Part shown: piece after piece, positions 48,137 through 58,837 of the stretch | Numbering within the stretch: the stretch's first letter is position 1 | Layout of the letters: each line of letters starts with the position of its first letter | Position numbers and translations under genes: made by a program | Assembly: GCF_023555385.1 (NCBI RefSeq) | Contig: NZ_JAJSED010000001.1 | Span: forward strand, 1,771,501-1,835,500 | DNA from: Guyparkeria hydrothermalis | GTDB taxonomy: Bacteria; Pseudomonadota; Gammaproteobacteria; Halothiobacillales; Halothiobacillaceae | Reading direction: 5' to 3' | Length of the DNA stretch: 64,000 nucleotides | The notes under the pieces: generated by a model | The model's input: only the letters and a program-made list of their open reading frames with translations | The model's database searches: none | Told to the model about the DNA's origin: nothing

Positions 48137-48613
48137 TTACGGGCGAACCAGCACGTAACCGGCGTCGACCAGGTCGAGCAGGCGAGCGATGCCCGCGTCG
48201 ACCGGTTCGGCGGCGGCGTTCATCTCCGGCTTGTGGCCCATCTTGCGGGTGGCGCCGGCGATCGAGTTCTTGCAGGCGGAGAAGCGCACGCCCTGTTGGG
48301 CCAGCGACTCGATGCGGTCGGCCTGCTTGTTGTCCTCGAACAGCAGAGAGATGCCCGGGCCGAAGGCGACGACTTCGACGTCGATCTGGTCCGGGCCGCC
48401 GCGGGCCTTCATCACGTTGTTGGCGACGTTGAGTACCAGGTTCTGGCGGACCGGGTCCTTCTCGGTAATCTGGAGTACCAGGTGTTCCTTGGCGAGCGTG
48501 TTGCCGCCGACGGCTTCGATCGCCTTCTGGTTGGCGGCCTGCGCCGTGGTGCCGAAGGCCATTGCAGCGGCGAGCATCAGTGCGGCGGTGCGGAACAGGG
48601 AACGGGTTTTCAT
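48137..48613 (-). CDS. Exported DsrE-family protein
   Basis: The 158-residue protein has a signal peptide (FRTAALMLAAAMAFGTTAQA, cleavage AQA-AN) and a DsrE/DsrF-like domain: HLVLQITEKDPVRQNLVLNV, VEVVAFGPGISLLFED and the cysteine in VRFSACKNSIAG. DsrE-type proteins carry persulfide sulfur on a conserved cysteine; the periplasmic versions are common in sulfur oxidisers but have no defined job. The start has GGAGG. It sits alone between two strong terminators or promoters, so it is a single-gene unit. Confidence 0.82.
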   Translation of the reverse strand: MKTRSLFRTAALMLAAAMAFGTTAQAANQKAIEAVGGNTLAKEHLVLQITEKDPVRQNLVLNVANNVMKARGGPDQIDVEVVAFGPGISLLFEDNKQADRIESLAQQGVRFSACKNSIAGATRKMGHKPEMNAAAEPVDAGIARLLDLVDAGYVLVRP

Positions 48614-48990
48614 TGGGAAATCCTCCGTGAATGGTTCTTGGGATCCAATCGGTTTTCGATCTTGTTTTCGGGTTAATACCCTGTCGGTCAGCATACGTCG
48701 GATCGAAACCATTCGCAGCATGCCGGTCGGGCAAATTTCCGATGGGGGTATCAAGTCCCTTGTGTCACCCCTGTTTGCCAACGCCGACGGAAGTGTGGGC
48801 CAAGCTATTGACCTGACGCTATTTTTTAGCGAACATATCGGCCATCCGATTCGCAGGCCATTCGCCTGCCCCGTCCCGCCTCACTCCATCCTTTCCGGAT
48901 GCCGGGTGATAACGTGTTCCGGACGGCCAGTCGACCGAACCAATCGTCCGCGGGAGATTCCCTCTTCGTGGCGCAGGCGTTGTTGCTTAC
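48614..48990. other. 377-bp divergent gap between the DsrE-like gene and the phosphatase gene
   Basis: No gene is seen. The plus strand has TTGACC (48808-48813) and, after 17 bp, GAACAT, a weak promoter candidate for the phosphatase gene with a leader of about 150 nt. An inverted repeat GGGT-TAAT-ACCC lies at 48,670-48,681, upstream of the DsrE-like gene. CGCTA-TTTTTT-TAGCG near 48,817-48,832 could form a small hairpin. Confidence 0.5.
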
Positions 48991-49848
48991 ATGACGTTAT
49001 TCAAACAGCTAATGAAAAACCGGCGGGGTCGGGACTTTATCGTCGGTGACCTGCACGGCAGCCGCCCGCTACTGGAAAAGATTCTGGAAAAGCACGATTT
49101 CTCCCCGGATCGGGATCGTGTCATTGCCGTTGGCGACCTGATCGACAACGGCCAGGATTCGCTCGGCACCCTGCGTCTGCTGGGTGAATCGTGGTTCTTT
49201 TCCGTCGCCGGCAACCACGAACGGTTCCTGGCCGATCACCGCGTCGCACTCGCCGAGCGCTGTCTCACCGACGTACAGCGCGCCGATCTCGAGGCGATGG
49301 GTTCGGACTGGTTGCTCGCCTCCTACGACAAGCTCAACGACGACAAGTGGGACGACCTGATCACCGAGGTGATGAACCTCATCAGCCAGATGCCGCTGAT
49401 GATCCAGGTCGGCAACGGTCCGGCGGCCGTCGGTGTCGTTCACGGCGAACTGCCGCTGTGGGACTGGGATCAGAACATCGCCCGGCTCGAGCGGGTCAAG
49501 AAGCTCAGCTATTGGGGCAACATGACGGCCGATGCGTCTCTCGATCCTCTGCTGTGGGGCCGGTCGCAACTGCAGGAAGTGCTGGCTGGCCGCCGTCCCG
49601 AGCGCAGCATCGAGGGCATCGACTGGGTGATTGCCGGTCACACGATCACCGATCAGCCGGTGCGCGATGGCAATCGACTGTGGATCGATTGTGGCGCCTG
49701 GGACGAACGCCCGGGACGTGGCCTGGTGCTGGTCGAGGTGGGTGACACCCTCGCGGTGAGTTCGCACTACCACGACCCGAGCGTGCGCACCCAGCGCTTC
49801 GTGCGGCGCGGGCACCATACCCACTCCGTGATCAGCGCGACGGGTTGA
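48991..49848 (+). CDS. PPP-family metallophosphatase (serine/threonine phosphatase-like)
   Basis: The 285-residue cytoplasmic protein has all PPP-family metal motifs in order: GDLHG near residue 19, GDLIDNG, GNHE, the histidine in VVHGELPL, and AGHTITD. It resembles PrpA/PrpB and lambda phosphatase (about 220 residues) with extra helices, so it may be a protein phosphatase or an Ap4A-type hydrolase. A 59-codon gene follows within five bases. Confidence 0.83.
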   Translation: MTLFKQLMKNRRGRDFIVGDLHGSRPLLEKILEKHDFSPDRDRVIAVGDLIDNGQDSLGTLRLLGESWFFSVAGNHERFLADHRVALAERCLTDVQRADLEAMGSDWLLASYDKLNDDKWDDLITEVMNLISQMPLMIQVGNGPAAVGVVHGELPLWDWDQNIARLERVKKLSYWGNMTADASLDPLLWGRSQLQEVLAGRRPERSIEGIDWVIAGHTITDQPVRDGNRLWIDCGAWDERPGRGLVLVEVGDTLAVSSHYHDPSVRTQRFVRRGHHTHSVISATG

Positions 49849-49853
49849 TCGAT

Positions 49854-50033
49854 ATGCTGGACCTGAGTCGCTATCACTGGCGCGAGCTGCGGGCCCTGGT
49901 CGACGAGGCCCGTGCCGAACTCGAGCGGCGCGAGGCCGCCCCGATCGACGAGGACACCGCGCTCAAGTCGCTGGAACTGGAGTTCAAGCGTCATCGTCGC
50001 AAGCAGGACGAACCTTTCGATCCGTTTGCCTGA
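49854..50033 (+). CDS. 59-residue hypothetical protein downstream of the phosphatase
   Basis: The short protein [20 protein letters not shown]... is strongly charged and predicted helical, with a C-terminal [15 protein letters not shown]. It starts at ATG 49854; an in-frame TTG at 49845 would overlap the phosphatase stop. Codon usage matches the neighbours and a strong terminator follows, which supports it as a real gene. I do not recognise a family. Confidence 0.6.
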   Translation: MLDLSRYHWRELRALVDEARAELERREAAPIDEDTALKSLELEFKRHRRKQDEPFDPFA

Positions 50034-50056
50034 TCGACGAACTGCCCCCGACCATG

Positions 50057-50085
50057 AAAAAAGCCCCTCGTTTGAGGGGCTTTTT
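50057..50085. terminator. Bidirectional intrinsic terminator between the 59-residue gene and purH
   Basis: AAAAAAGCCCCTC (50057-50069) pairs with GAGGGGCTTTTT (50074-50085) around GTTT. A-runs and T-runs flank the stem on both strands, so it serves both convergent genes. Confidence 0.88.
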
Positions 50086-50111
50086 GCGTCCGGACGTTTT
50101 CGTTCGGCGCG

Positions 50112-51674
50112 TCAGTGGCGGAAGTGGCGCATGCCGGTGAACACCATGGCGATGCCGTGCTCGTCGGCCGCGTCGATCACCTCCTGATCGCGCATCGAGC
50201 CACCCGGCTGGATGACTGCCTTGATACCCGCCTCGGCCGCGGCATCGATGCCGTCGCGGAACGGGAAGAAGGCATCCGAGGCCATCACCGAGCCCTCGAC
50301 CGGCAGGCCGGCGTCGGCGGCCTTGATGCCGGCGATGCGCGCCGAGTAGACGCGGCTCATCTGGCCGGCGCCCACGCCGATGGTCTGCTCGTCGCTGGCG
50401 TAGACGATCGCGTTCGACTTGACGAACTTGGCCACCTGCCAGGCGAACAGCAGATCGCGGATCTCGGCTTCGTCCGGGGTGCGCTTGGTGACGATCTTCA
50501 GGTCCGTCTCGCCAACCACGCCGTGGTCGAAGTCCTGTACCAGCAGCCCGCCGCCGATGCGCTTGAAGTCCATGCCCGGCGCCGGCTTGACCGACCAGTC
50601 GTCGATCGCGAGCGCGCGGACATTGGGCTTGGCGGCCAATTCGGAAGCGGCATCATCACCGATCTCGGGGGCGATGATCACTTCGACGAACTGGCGCTCG
50701 ATGATGCTGCGGGCCGTGTGCGCATCCAGCGGCCGGTTGAAGGCGATGATGCCGCCAAAGGCCGAGGTCGGGTCGGTGGCAAAGGCACGCTCGTAGGCGG
50801 TGGTGATGTCGTCGCTTGTCGCCACGCCGCAGGGATTGGCGTGCTTGACGATCACGCAGGCCGGCTGGTCGAACTGCTTGACGCACTCGAGGGCCGCGTC
50901 CGCGTCGGCGAGGTTGTTGAACGAAAGCGGCTTGCCCTGGACGATCCGGGCCCGGGCGAGTGTGCCCGGGGCGGCGTCGGGCTCGACGTAGAAGGCGGCG
51001 TTCTGGTGCGGGTTCTCGCCGTAGCGCAGGTCCATCGACTTGTCGAGCGGCAGGTGCCACGTCGGGGCGAACTCGCTGTCGCTGAACTGGCGGCCCAGGT
51101 AGTCGGCGATCATGCCGTCGTACTGGGCGGTGTGGCTGAAGGCCGCGCCGGCCAGTCGCTGGCGCGTGGCCATGGAAATGCCCTCGCCGTTGATCTCCCC
51201 GAGCACGACCTCGTAGTCGCTCGGGTTGACGACGATCGCCACGTCGTTGTGGTTCTTGGCCGCCGCGCGGACCATCGCCGGGCCGCCGATGTCGATGTTC
51301 TCGATCGCCGTCGGCAGGTCGCAGTCCGGATCGGCCACGGTGCGGGCGAACGGATAGAGGTTGACCACCACCAGGTCGATCGGGGTGATGCCATGGGTGG
51401 CCATCACCTCGTCGTCGGTGCCGCGACGGCCGAGAATGCCGCCGTGAATCAGCGGGTTGAGCGTCTTCACCCGGCCGGCCATGATCTCCGGAAAGCCGGT
51501 CACGTCGCTGACCTCGCGCACCGGTACGTCGTTCTCGCGCAGCAGGCGGGCCGTCCCGCCGGTGGACAGCAGTTCGACGCCGGCGGCGTGCAGACCCTGG
51601 GCCAGTCCCAGGATTCCGGTCTTGTCGGAAACGCTCAGCAGAGCGCGGCGCGGCTTGACGGCATGATGGCTCAT
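50112..51674 (-). CDS. purH: PurH, AICAR formyltransferase/IMP cyclohydrolase
   Basis: PurH performs the last two steps of IMP synthesis. The 520-residue protein has an N-terminal IMP cyclohydrolase domain ([43 protein letters not shown]) and the C-terminal AICAR transformylase domain with [24 protein letters not shown] and the [18 protein letters not shown] block. Length is close to E. coli PurH (529). ATG 51674 is followed by [17 protein letters not shown]; the frame is open further 5' but not protein-like. purD is not adjacent. Confidence 0.96.
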   Translation of the reverse strand: MSHHAVKPRRALLSVSDKTGILGLAQGLHAAGVELLSTGGTARLLRENDVPVREVSDVTGFPEIMAGRVKTLNPLIHGGILGRRGTDDEVMATHGITPIDLVVVNLYPFARTVADPDCDLPTAIENIDIGGPAMVRAAAKNHNDVAIVVNPSDYEVVLGEINGEGISMATRQRLAGAAFSHTAQYDGMIADYLGRQFSDSEFAPTWHLPLDKSMDLRYGENPHQNAAFYVEPDAAPGTLARARIVQGKPLSFNNLADADAALECVKQFDQPACVIVKHANPCGVATSDDITTAYERAFATDPTSAFGGIIAFNRPLDAHTARSIIERQFVEVIIAPEIGDDAASELAAKPNVRALAIDDWSVKPAPGMDFKRIGGGLLVQDFDHGVVGETDLKIVTKRTPDEAEIRDLLFAWQVAKFVKSNAIVYASDEQTIGVGAGQMSRVYSARIAGIKAADAGLPVEGSVMASDAFFPFRDGIDAAAEAGIKAVIQPGGSMRDQEVIDAADEHGIAMVFTGMRHFRH

Positions 51675-51873
51675 GGGGAAATCCGGTTTGTCAGCGATGG
51701 ATGGGCGGTGCCGGACGCCCGAGGGGCCGGCACGGAAACCGGGCATTGTACCCGCTTGCCCAGGGAAGGTCTGCACGAATAGCCACAGCCTCTGGCAAGC
51801 CCGTCGGGCGGTCCGCCAGGTGCTCATCTGCGGCTTTGCAGACGTAGAGCCCTTGTTGAGTCCGGTCGAGCGT

Positions 51874-52746
51874 TCAGTGCGTGGTCGTGTTGCCGGGCGT
51901 GTTCTCGCGGACGACGCTTTCGAAGAGTGCCGAGTAGTCATGGTTGCCGTGGCCGGCATAGACACCTTCTTCGAGCACGTGCTGCAGGCCGATCAGCAGG
52001 TGCGTGTCGATGCCCTGGGTGCCGGCGCTGCTGGTGAACAGGCGGATGTCCTTGAGCAGGTGCTTGAGGGGGAAGTTGGCCTTCTCGAACGAGTGATCGA
52101 GCATGTTGTCGAGCTTCTTGTCGAAGGTGGGCGCGTAGAGCGCCGATTCGCGCAGCGTTGCCATGAACTTGTCGACGTCGACGCCCTCGCGCTGCACGAG
52201 ACCGAGGCTCATCGAGAAGGCGGCGGTCAGTGATCCGATCAGCTGGTTGAAGGCGAGCTTGGCCCCGGCACCGCTGCGAATCGGGCCGAAGTGGGTCGGC
52301 GTGCCCAGTGCCTCGAGCGGTTTCTCCAGTCGGCCGACCAGTTCAGCCGGGCCGCCCAACAGCAGCTGCAGGGTGCCCGTCTTGGCCTGGGGGATGGAGC
52401 CGAGCACCGGCGCCTCGAGGAACTCCCCGCCCAGTGCCTCGACGCGGCGGGCGAGCTCGGCCGATTCGGCCGGCGCGATGGTGGAGCTGTTGATCACGAC
52501 ATGATCGCGGATGCCGCCCTCTCCCAGGCTGTCGATGACCTCGCGGCAGGCCTGGAAGTCGCTGACCATCAACCAGAGTGTGTTCGCCTGCTCGGCGGTT
52601 TCGGCAAGGGTGGCGACGGTGGTGACGCCCTCCACGTCACGCGGGTGGCGGTTGTAGCCGATGACGGACAGACCGCTTTCCGCCAGCCGGCGGGCCATGG
52701 CTGAGCCCATCAGCCCCAGGCCAATCACTCCGATGGTCGTGTTCAT
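51874..52746 (-). CDS. Beta-hydroxyacid dehydrogenase family NAD(P)-binding protein
   Basis: The 290-residue protein is of the 3-hydroxyisobutyrate dehydrogenase/glyoxylate reductase family: Rossmann start [21 protein letters not shown], the substrate-binding [14 protein letters not shown] segment, and the catalytic lysine in [13 protein letters not shown]. The substrate is not evident; glyoxylate/succinate semialdehyde reduction is one option. It is divergent from dgt across a 255-bp gap. Confidence 0.85.
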   Translation of the reverse strand: MNTTIGVIGLGLMGSAMARRLAESGLSVIGYNRHPRDVEGVTTVATLAETAEQANTLWLMVSDFQACREVIDSLGEGGIRDHVVINSSTIAPAESAELARRVEALGGEFLEAPVLGSIPQAKTGTLQLLLGGPAELVGRLEKPLEALGTPTHFGPIRSGAGAKLAFNQLIGSLTAAFSMSLGLVQREGVDVDKFMATLRESALYAPTFDKKLDNMLDHSFEKANFPLKHLLKDIRLFTSSAGTQGIDTHLLIGLQHVLEEGVYAGHGNHDYSALFESVVRENTPGNTTTH

Positions 52747-53001
52747 GGTGGTGCCCTCTTCGATGTTCGTCTGCGGTAGTTCTCACCGCCGCGATCGCCC
52801 GGGGCACGTTCCTTCGTCTGGTGGATTGCGGCGGGTATAGGGTTATGCTTGGTCCAGCGGTCGTCCGACTCCCTGTCGCCGCCGGTCGAACCGCGAGCTC
52901 CGGAGTCATTTCGGGGCCCCTGTTCGGCCCAAAGAGGCTAGCAGAACCGGGAGGCGGTTGCCGGGGGTCACGACATATTTCAATCCATCGAAGGAACCGC
53001 G

Positions 53002-54432
53002 ATGAGGCAGGATCTCGACAGCCACTGGCGCCGTTGGCTTAATCCCGGCCGACGACGCCCCGGCAGCGGCCGAAGCGGCCCTCACGATCAGCCGCGTACC
53101 CCGATCGAGCGCGACTACGACCGGGTGCTGTTCTCCACCCCGGTGCGGCGCATGGCCGACAAGACCCAGGTCTTTCCGCTGGATCGCTCCGACAGCGTGC
53201 GCACCCGCCTGACCCACTCGCACGAGGTGGCCAACCTGGCTCGCTCGGTGGGCATCGACCTGGTGTTCAACCAGGGGATCGCGGAGGGGCTGCCCGAGGC
53301 AAAACGCGACGTGCCGGCCCTGCTGGCGACCATCGGCCTGGCGCACGATCTCGGCAATCCGCCGTTCGGCCACCAGGGCGAGGATGCGATCGCCCGCTGG
53401 TTCGAGATCAATCGCGACGAGGTGCTCGACGACGACCCGGCGTTGAGCCCGGCGATGAAACAGGATTTCCTGCGCTTCGAGGGCAATGCCCAGACCCTGC
53501 GTCTCTTGACCAAGCTGCAGCTGATCAACGACGACTACGGGTTGAACCTGACGCTCGCCTCGCTGGCCGCGCTGGTCAAATACCCCGTGGCGAGCGACCA
53601 GATCGATCCCGCGCGGGTTACCCACAAGAAGCACGGTTACTTCCAGTCCGAGCGGGCCCTGATGGACGAGGTCTGGGAGGGCACCGGTCTGGCGCCCGGC
53701 CAGCGCCATCCCCTGACCTGGGTGATGGAGGCCTGCGACGACATCGCCTACTCGGTGCTCGATGCCGAGGATGCCGTCAAGAAAGGCCTGCTGTCCTTTT
53801 CCGATACCATTGCCTTCCTGCGCCACGAGGCGCCGAACGACCCGGTTGTCACTCAGGTCTGCGATGCCGCGGCCGAGGAGCACAAGGCCTATCGCCGGGA
53901 GCGTCTCTCGCCGGACGAGCTCAATGACATCTCGATGCAGACCTTCCGCATCCGCGCCATCGGCGCGTTGATGGAGGCGATCGGCGAGGTGTTCATCGAA
54001 TCAATGCCGGCGATGGCGGAGGACGGCTTCGGTCGCGAGCTGGTGGACGCCTCGCGCGGCGGCCCGCTGCTGGCCGCCCTGAAGGCCTGCAACTGGCAGC
54101 ATGCCTACCGGCACAAGTCCGTGCTGCGTGTCGAGCTGACCGGCCTGACCGTCATCCACGGCCTGATGGACGCCTTCTGGTACGCGATCACGCGGCGCGA
54201 GGAGCGCAATGAGCCGGCCAGCACGCGGTCCACGCCGCTGGCCGGCTACATCTATCAGCGCATATCGGAAAACTACCGCCGCGTGTTCGAGTCGCCGGGC
54301 AACCCGATGCCGATTCGCTATCGCGAGGCGCAGCTGTTGACCGACATGATCTCGGGGATGACCGACAGCTTCGCCGTAAGCCTGTACGAAGAGTTCTGCG
54401 AGGTCGGTTTCCGACCGACCACGCAGGCCTGA
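53002..54432 (+). CDS. dgt: Dgt, deoxyguanosine triphosphate triphosphohydrolase
   Basis: Dgt hydrolyses dGTP to deoxyguanosine and triphosphate. The 476-residue HD-superfamily protein has the metal-binding H...HD...D pattern: RLTHSHEVANLARS, IGLAHDLGNPPFGHQGE and EACDDIAYSVLDAEDAV. The N-terminus carries the RDYDRVLFSTPVRRM block typical of dNTPases. E. coli Dgt has 505 residues. yfbR follows after 43 bases, so two deoxynucleotide-catabolising HD enzymes are adjacent. Confidence 0.92.
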   Translation: MRQDLDSHWRRWLNPGRRRPGSGRSGPHDQPRTPIERDYDRVLFSTPVRRMADKTQVFPLDRSDSVRTRLTHSHEVANLARSVGIDLVFNQGIAEGLPEAKRDVPALLATIGLAHDLGNPPFGHQGEDAIARWFEINRDEVLDDDPALSPAMKQDFLRFEGNAQTLRLLTKLQLINDDYGLNLTLASLAALVKYPVASDQIDPARVTHKKHGYFQSERALMDEVWEGTGLAPGQRHPLTWVMEACDDIAYSVLDAEDAVKKGLLSFSDTIAFLRHEAPNDPVVTQVCDAAAEEHKAYRRERLSPDELNDISMQTFRIRAIGALMEAIGEVFIESMPAMAEDGFGRELVDASRGGPLLAALKACNWQHAYRHKSVLRVELTGLTVIHGLMDAFWYAITRREERNEPASTRSTPLAGYIYQRISENYRRVFESPGNPMPIRYREAQLLTDMISGMTDSFAVSLYEEFCEVGFRPTTQA

Positions 54433-54475
54433 ACCGCTACCCTTTTTCGTAACAACGCCCGATGCCAGGAGCCCG

Positions 54476-55090
54476 ATGAGCGATTCCGAGCAACATCCCG
54501 AGAAGAGCCATTTCTTCGCCTACATCTCGCGGATGAAATACATCTACCGCTGGGGGTTGATGCGCAACACGCGCAGCGAGAACGTCCAGGAACACAGCCT
54601 GCAGGTAGCGATGATCGCCCACGCGCTGGCGGTGATCGGCAACCAGCAGTTCGGCGAGGACAACGACGTCGGCCGCATAGTCAGCGTCGCCCTCTACCAC
54701 GATGCCTCGGAGATCATCACCGGCGATCTGCCGACCCCGGTGAAGTACTTCCGCGAGGACATTCGCGATTCCTACAAGGCGCTGGAGGCGCACGCCGAGC
54801 GCAAGATAACGAAGTTGCTGCCCGCGGCCCTGCGCGAGTCGTTCGCCGAGGTGATCGAGAGCGCGCGGATCGAGCCCGAGGTGCTGCGGGTGGTCAAGGC
54901 GGCCGATTCCCTGTCGGCCTACCTCAAGTGCATCGAGGAACGGGCCGCCGGCAACCGTGAATTCCGCCGAGCCGAGGAGTTCCTCGAACAGAAGCTCGAG
55001 GAGATGGAGGACATGCCGTCAGTGGCCTACTTCCGCGAGCATTTCGTCGACGCCTTTTCCCTGACGCTCGACGACCTCAGCCACGACTGA
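54476..55090 (+). CDS. yfbR: YfbR, 5'-deoxynucleotidase
   Basis: YfbR dephosphorylates deoxyribonucleoside 5'-monophosphates. The 204-residue HD-domain protein has RWGLMRNTRSENVQEHSLQV, ALYHDASEIITGDLPTPVKY and VKAADSLSAYLKCIEE, matching E. coli YfbR (199 residues) closely. It follows dgt, the pair removing dGTP and dNMPs; joint control of the deoxynucleotide pool is inferred. Confidence 0.93.
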   Translation: MSDSEQHPEKSHFFAYISRMKYIYRWGLMRNTRSENVQEHSLQVAMIAHALAVIGNQQFGEDNDVGRIVSVALYHDASEIITGDLPTPVKYFREDIRDSYKALEAHAERKITKLLPAALRESFAEVIESARIEPEVLRVVKAADSLSAYLKCIEERAAGNREFRRAEEFLEQKLEEMEDMPSVAYFREHFVDAFSLTLDDLSHD

Positions 55091-55093
55091 GGT

Positions 55094-55981
55094 TCACTCC
55101 CGCGTATCAGCCTCGGCGGGCTCGCGCGCGTCCTCGGTCTCGTCGGTGTAGAAGGGGCGCCGGGAGATCTGGCAGAAGGCCCCCTGTCGCTTGACGAAGT
55201 GGATCGAGCCGGCGACCACCAGCCCGCCGACCACCAGCAACAGCAGGCTGCTCTGCACGTAGCCGAGCGTGACGATCGCCGCCCCGATCAGGCCGACGTG
55301 ACGTGACTGGATCCGCAGCAGGTCCTCATGGGGATGTGCCAGCGCGCCGAGCGCGGCCCACTCGATCGCCAGGACGATCAGCAGTACCAGCGGGGCGGTG
55401 GCCACCTTGGGATAGAACACCGCGATCGCGCCGAGCACGACGATGATTGCCAGCACCGCCCACTGGGCCAGTTGCTGGTTGCGCGAGCCGCGCGCGGTGG
55501 CCTTTAGGGTGCCCTTCAGGCGCAGCCAGTGCATCAGGCCCGTCAGGCCGGCCCAGACCCCGATGAAGATACCGGTCACAGCGGCCAGGCGCAGGTCCCA
55601 GGCGGCGACGTAGCGCGTGGTCTGCTCCCAGCCGATCACGCCCAGCAGCGTGACCGTGATGCCGCTACCGATCAGCACGATGGCCGCACCGCGGACCAGA
55701 TCGATCAGGCGAGTCTCCTCATCACGATTGCCCTGGTACCACGGGGCCGCGGCGACGCCGAAGGCCAGTGCGGCGATCGCGAGCCACGCCTTCCAGCCCG
55801 CTTCCGGGAGATCCCCGGTCGCGCCCGGAAAGAGAGCGCCGGCCAGCACGATCAGGATTGCCAGCGGCAGAGCCCACATCCAGACGCGCCGTCGTGACGG
55901 GTGGGTGAGCGCCGAGAGGGCGACCAGCACCAGACCGAGCGCGAACCAGCCGGCATTGTCGATGACCAGTCCGATCCCCAT
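55094..55981 (-). CDS. Multi-pass inner-membrane protein of unknown function
   Basis: The 295-residue protein has about eight or nine hydrophobic segments (for example GWFALGLVLVALSAL, VVLGAIAVFYPKVATAPLVLLIVLAIE split over two helices) and a cytoplasmic tail that is acidic (TDETEDAREPAEADTRE). The only clear polar motif is WYQGNRDEETRLIDLVRG between helices. I do not recognise the family. The ATG overlaps the TAA of the upstream 121-codon membrane gene (TAATG), indicating a coupled two-protein unit. Confidence 0.72.
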   Translation of the reverse strand: MGIGLVIDNAGWFALGLVLVALSALTHPSRRRVWMWALPLAILIVLAGALFPGATGDLPEAGWKAWLAIAALAFGVAAAPWYQGNRDEETRLIDLVRGAAIVLIGSGITVTLLGVIGWEQTTRYVAAWDLRLAAVTGIFIGVWAGLTGLMHWLRLKGTLKATARGSRNQQLAQWAVLAIIVVLGAIAVFYPKVATAPLVLLIVLAIEWAALGALAHPHEDLLRIQSRHVGLIGAAIVTLGYVQSSLLLLVVGGLVVAGSIHFVKRQGAFCQISRRPFYTDETEDAREPAEADTRE

Positions 55982-56346
55982 TAGCGTGTCTCCTCGTCGT
56001 CGCGCTGTTCACGAGCCGTTGTCAGCTGCTCGTAGTCCTCCTCGGCATCGAGAAGTTCCTGCTCGTCGAGCTCGTCGTCGGGCTCGGCGTGGATTTCCTG
56101 TCGCAGCAGCAGAAAGGCGGTGGCGGCGGCCTGCGCGCCGAAGAACACCGCGATCGTGGAGAGCATCAGTTCGAGCGCGCTCTGCGACGTCAGCAGGGCG
56201 CTGACGGCCGCAACCACCAGGAAGCCCGAGAGCGAGGTGACGATCAGCAGCCCGCGTCCGCAGTGCTCGCGTTCGGCCCGCAATGCCCCGGTCAGGCCCA
56301 GGGCAAGGGACAGCAACACCACGTAGGCGGCAATGGTTGGATCCAT
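55981..56346 (-). CDS. Small membrane protein with acidic tail, partner of the 295-residue protein
   Basis: The 121-residue protein has three hydrophobic segments (AAYVVLLSLALGLTGAL, LLIVTSLSGFLVVAAVSALL, LSTIAVFFGAQAAATAFLLL) and a very acidic C-terminus of about 40 residues (DDELDEQELLDAEEDY). No family is recognised. It lies upstream of and overlaps the 295-residue membrane protein by one base, and trxB ends 61 bp beyond it in the other direction along the strand. The two could form one inner-membrane complex. Confidence 0.7.
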   Translation of the reverse strand: MDPTIAAYVVLLSLALGLTGALRAEREHCGRGLLIVTSLSGFLVVAAVSALLTSQSALELMLSTIAVFFGAQAAATAFLLLRQEIHAEPDDELDEQELLDAEEDYEQLTTAREQRDDEETR

Positions 56347-56407
56347 GGTCGGCGTGCCTCTGCATCAGGGCCGGTGCAGACACCGGCCGGTTGGATCGTG
56401 ACGGTTG

Positions 56408-57535
<1,128 letters not shown>

Positions 57536-57577
57536 TCAGACTGTAGGATACTCGTCGAAAATTGTTGAGGCCATCGA

Positions 57578-58690
57578 ATGCATTACCAAGGTGAACCGGA
57601 CTACAAGCACGGCAGCCCGGAGGGGCTCGGCGTGCTGCTGCTCAACCTGGGCACGCCCGACGCGCCCGAGGAGTCGGCACTGCGCCGCTACCTCAAGCAG
57701 TTCCTCTCCGATCCGCGCGTGATCGAGCTGCCCAAGTGGAAGTGGTGGCCGATTCTCTACGGCATCGTGCTGCGTACCCGTCCGGCCAAGTCCGCCGAGG
57801 CCTATCGCTCGGTCTGGGATCACCACGGCGAGGGCTCGCCGCTGTTGACCATCGCCCGGGCGCAGCAGAAAGGTCTGCAGAAGCGATTGAGCGAGCAGAT
57901 GGCTGGGCCGGTGACCGTGGCGCTGGGCATGCGCTACGGCAACCCGTCCGTGCCCTCGGCCCTGCATGAGCTGCGCGAGGCCGGCTGCCGGCGTGTGGTG
58001 GTGCTGCCGCTCTACCCGCAGTACGCCGGCGCGACCACCGCCTCGACGCTGGATGCGGTCTTCGACGAGTTGATGCACTGGCGCTGGGTGCCGGAGCTGC
58101 GCACCATCAACCAGTACCACCGTGACCCGGGGTACCTCGATGCCCTGGCCGCGAGCATCCAGGAACACATCGATGCGCACGGCAAGCCGGACAAGCTGAT
58201 CATGAGCTACCACGGCGAGCCCAAGCGCTATCTCCTCAACGGCGACCCGTACCACTGCCAGTGCTACGTCACCTCGCGCCTGGTCGCCGAGCGCCTCGGC
58301 CTGTCCGAGGACGACTACATGGTGACCTTCCAGTCGCGCTTCGGCCGTGAGGAATGGCTCAAGCCCTACACCGACGAGACCCTCAAGGCGCTGCCCGGCC
58401 AGGGCGTCAAGCACGTCGCGGTGATCTGCCCGGGCTTCTCCGCCGACTGCCTCGAGACCATCGAGGAGATCGGCGACGAGAACCGCGAGTACTTCGAGGA
58501 ATCCGGCGGCGAGACCTACCACTACATCCCGGCACTGAACGAGCGCGACGACCACCTCGACGGTCTGGCGCGGCTGGTGCGTCAGCACACCCAGGGCTGG
58601 GTCGAGCACAGCGAGTTCGATGCCGCCGAGGACCAGCGCGAGCGCGAACGGGTGCGCGAGAATGCACTGAAGGTCGGCGCCAAGCAGTGA
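57578..58690 (+). CDS. hemH: HemH, ferrochelatase
   Basis: HemH inserts ferrous iron into protoporphyrin IX. The 370-residue protein has VLLLNLGTPDAPEESALRRYL, LPLYPQYAGATTAS (substrate-binding loop), SYHGEPKRYLLNGDPY with the catalytic histidine, and the GFSADCLETIEEI glutamate helix. Its length is close to E. coli HemH (320) plus a C-terminal helix. The CQCY pair near residue 228 is notable but does not prove an iron-sulfur cluster. Convergence with haem-using cytochrome b561 is only coincidental here. Confidence 0.95.
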   Translation: MHYQGEPDYKHGSPEGLGVLLLNLGTPDAPEESALRRYLKQFLSDPRVIELPKWKWWPILYGIVLRTRPAKSAEAYRSVWDHHGEGSPLLTIARAQQKGLQKRLSEQMAGPVTVALGMRYGNPSVPSALHELREAGCRRVVVLPLYPQYAGATTASTLDAVFDELMHWRWVPELRTINQYHRDPGYLDALAASIQEHIDAHGKPDKLIMSYHGEPKRYLLNGDPYHCQCYVTSRLVAERLGLSEDDYMVTFQSRFGREEWLKPYTDETLKALPGQGVKHVAVICPGFSADCLETIEEIGDENREYFEESGGETYHYIPALNERDDHLDGLARLVRQHTQGWVEHSEFDAAEDQRERERVRENALKVGAKQ

Positions 58691-58837
58691 CTCGTGCCCC
58701 GCATAACCTACTGCGCCACCCGATCGCGGCGTCGCGTGCTCGCTCGCTCCTCACCTATCTAACGATATGTTTCGTCGCTCGCTCCGCGGCTCCTTGCACT
58801 CGGGCGGCTCGCGACGGTTTTGCGGGGCGCGAGGAAA

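Noticed and set aside
58691-58837. CGCTCGCTC-rich stretch between hemH and the MoCF gene
   Set aside because: Repeats are too short and irregular for a named element; no hairpin with T-run is seen.
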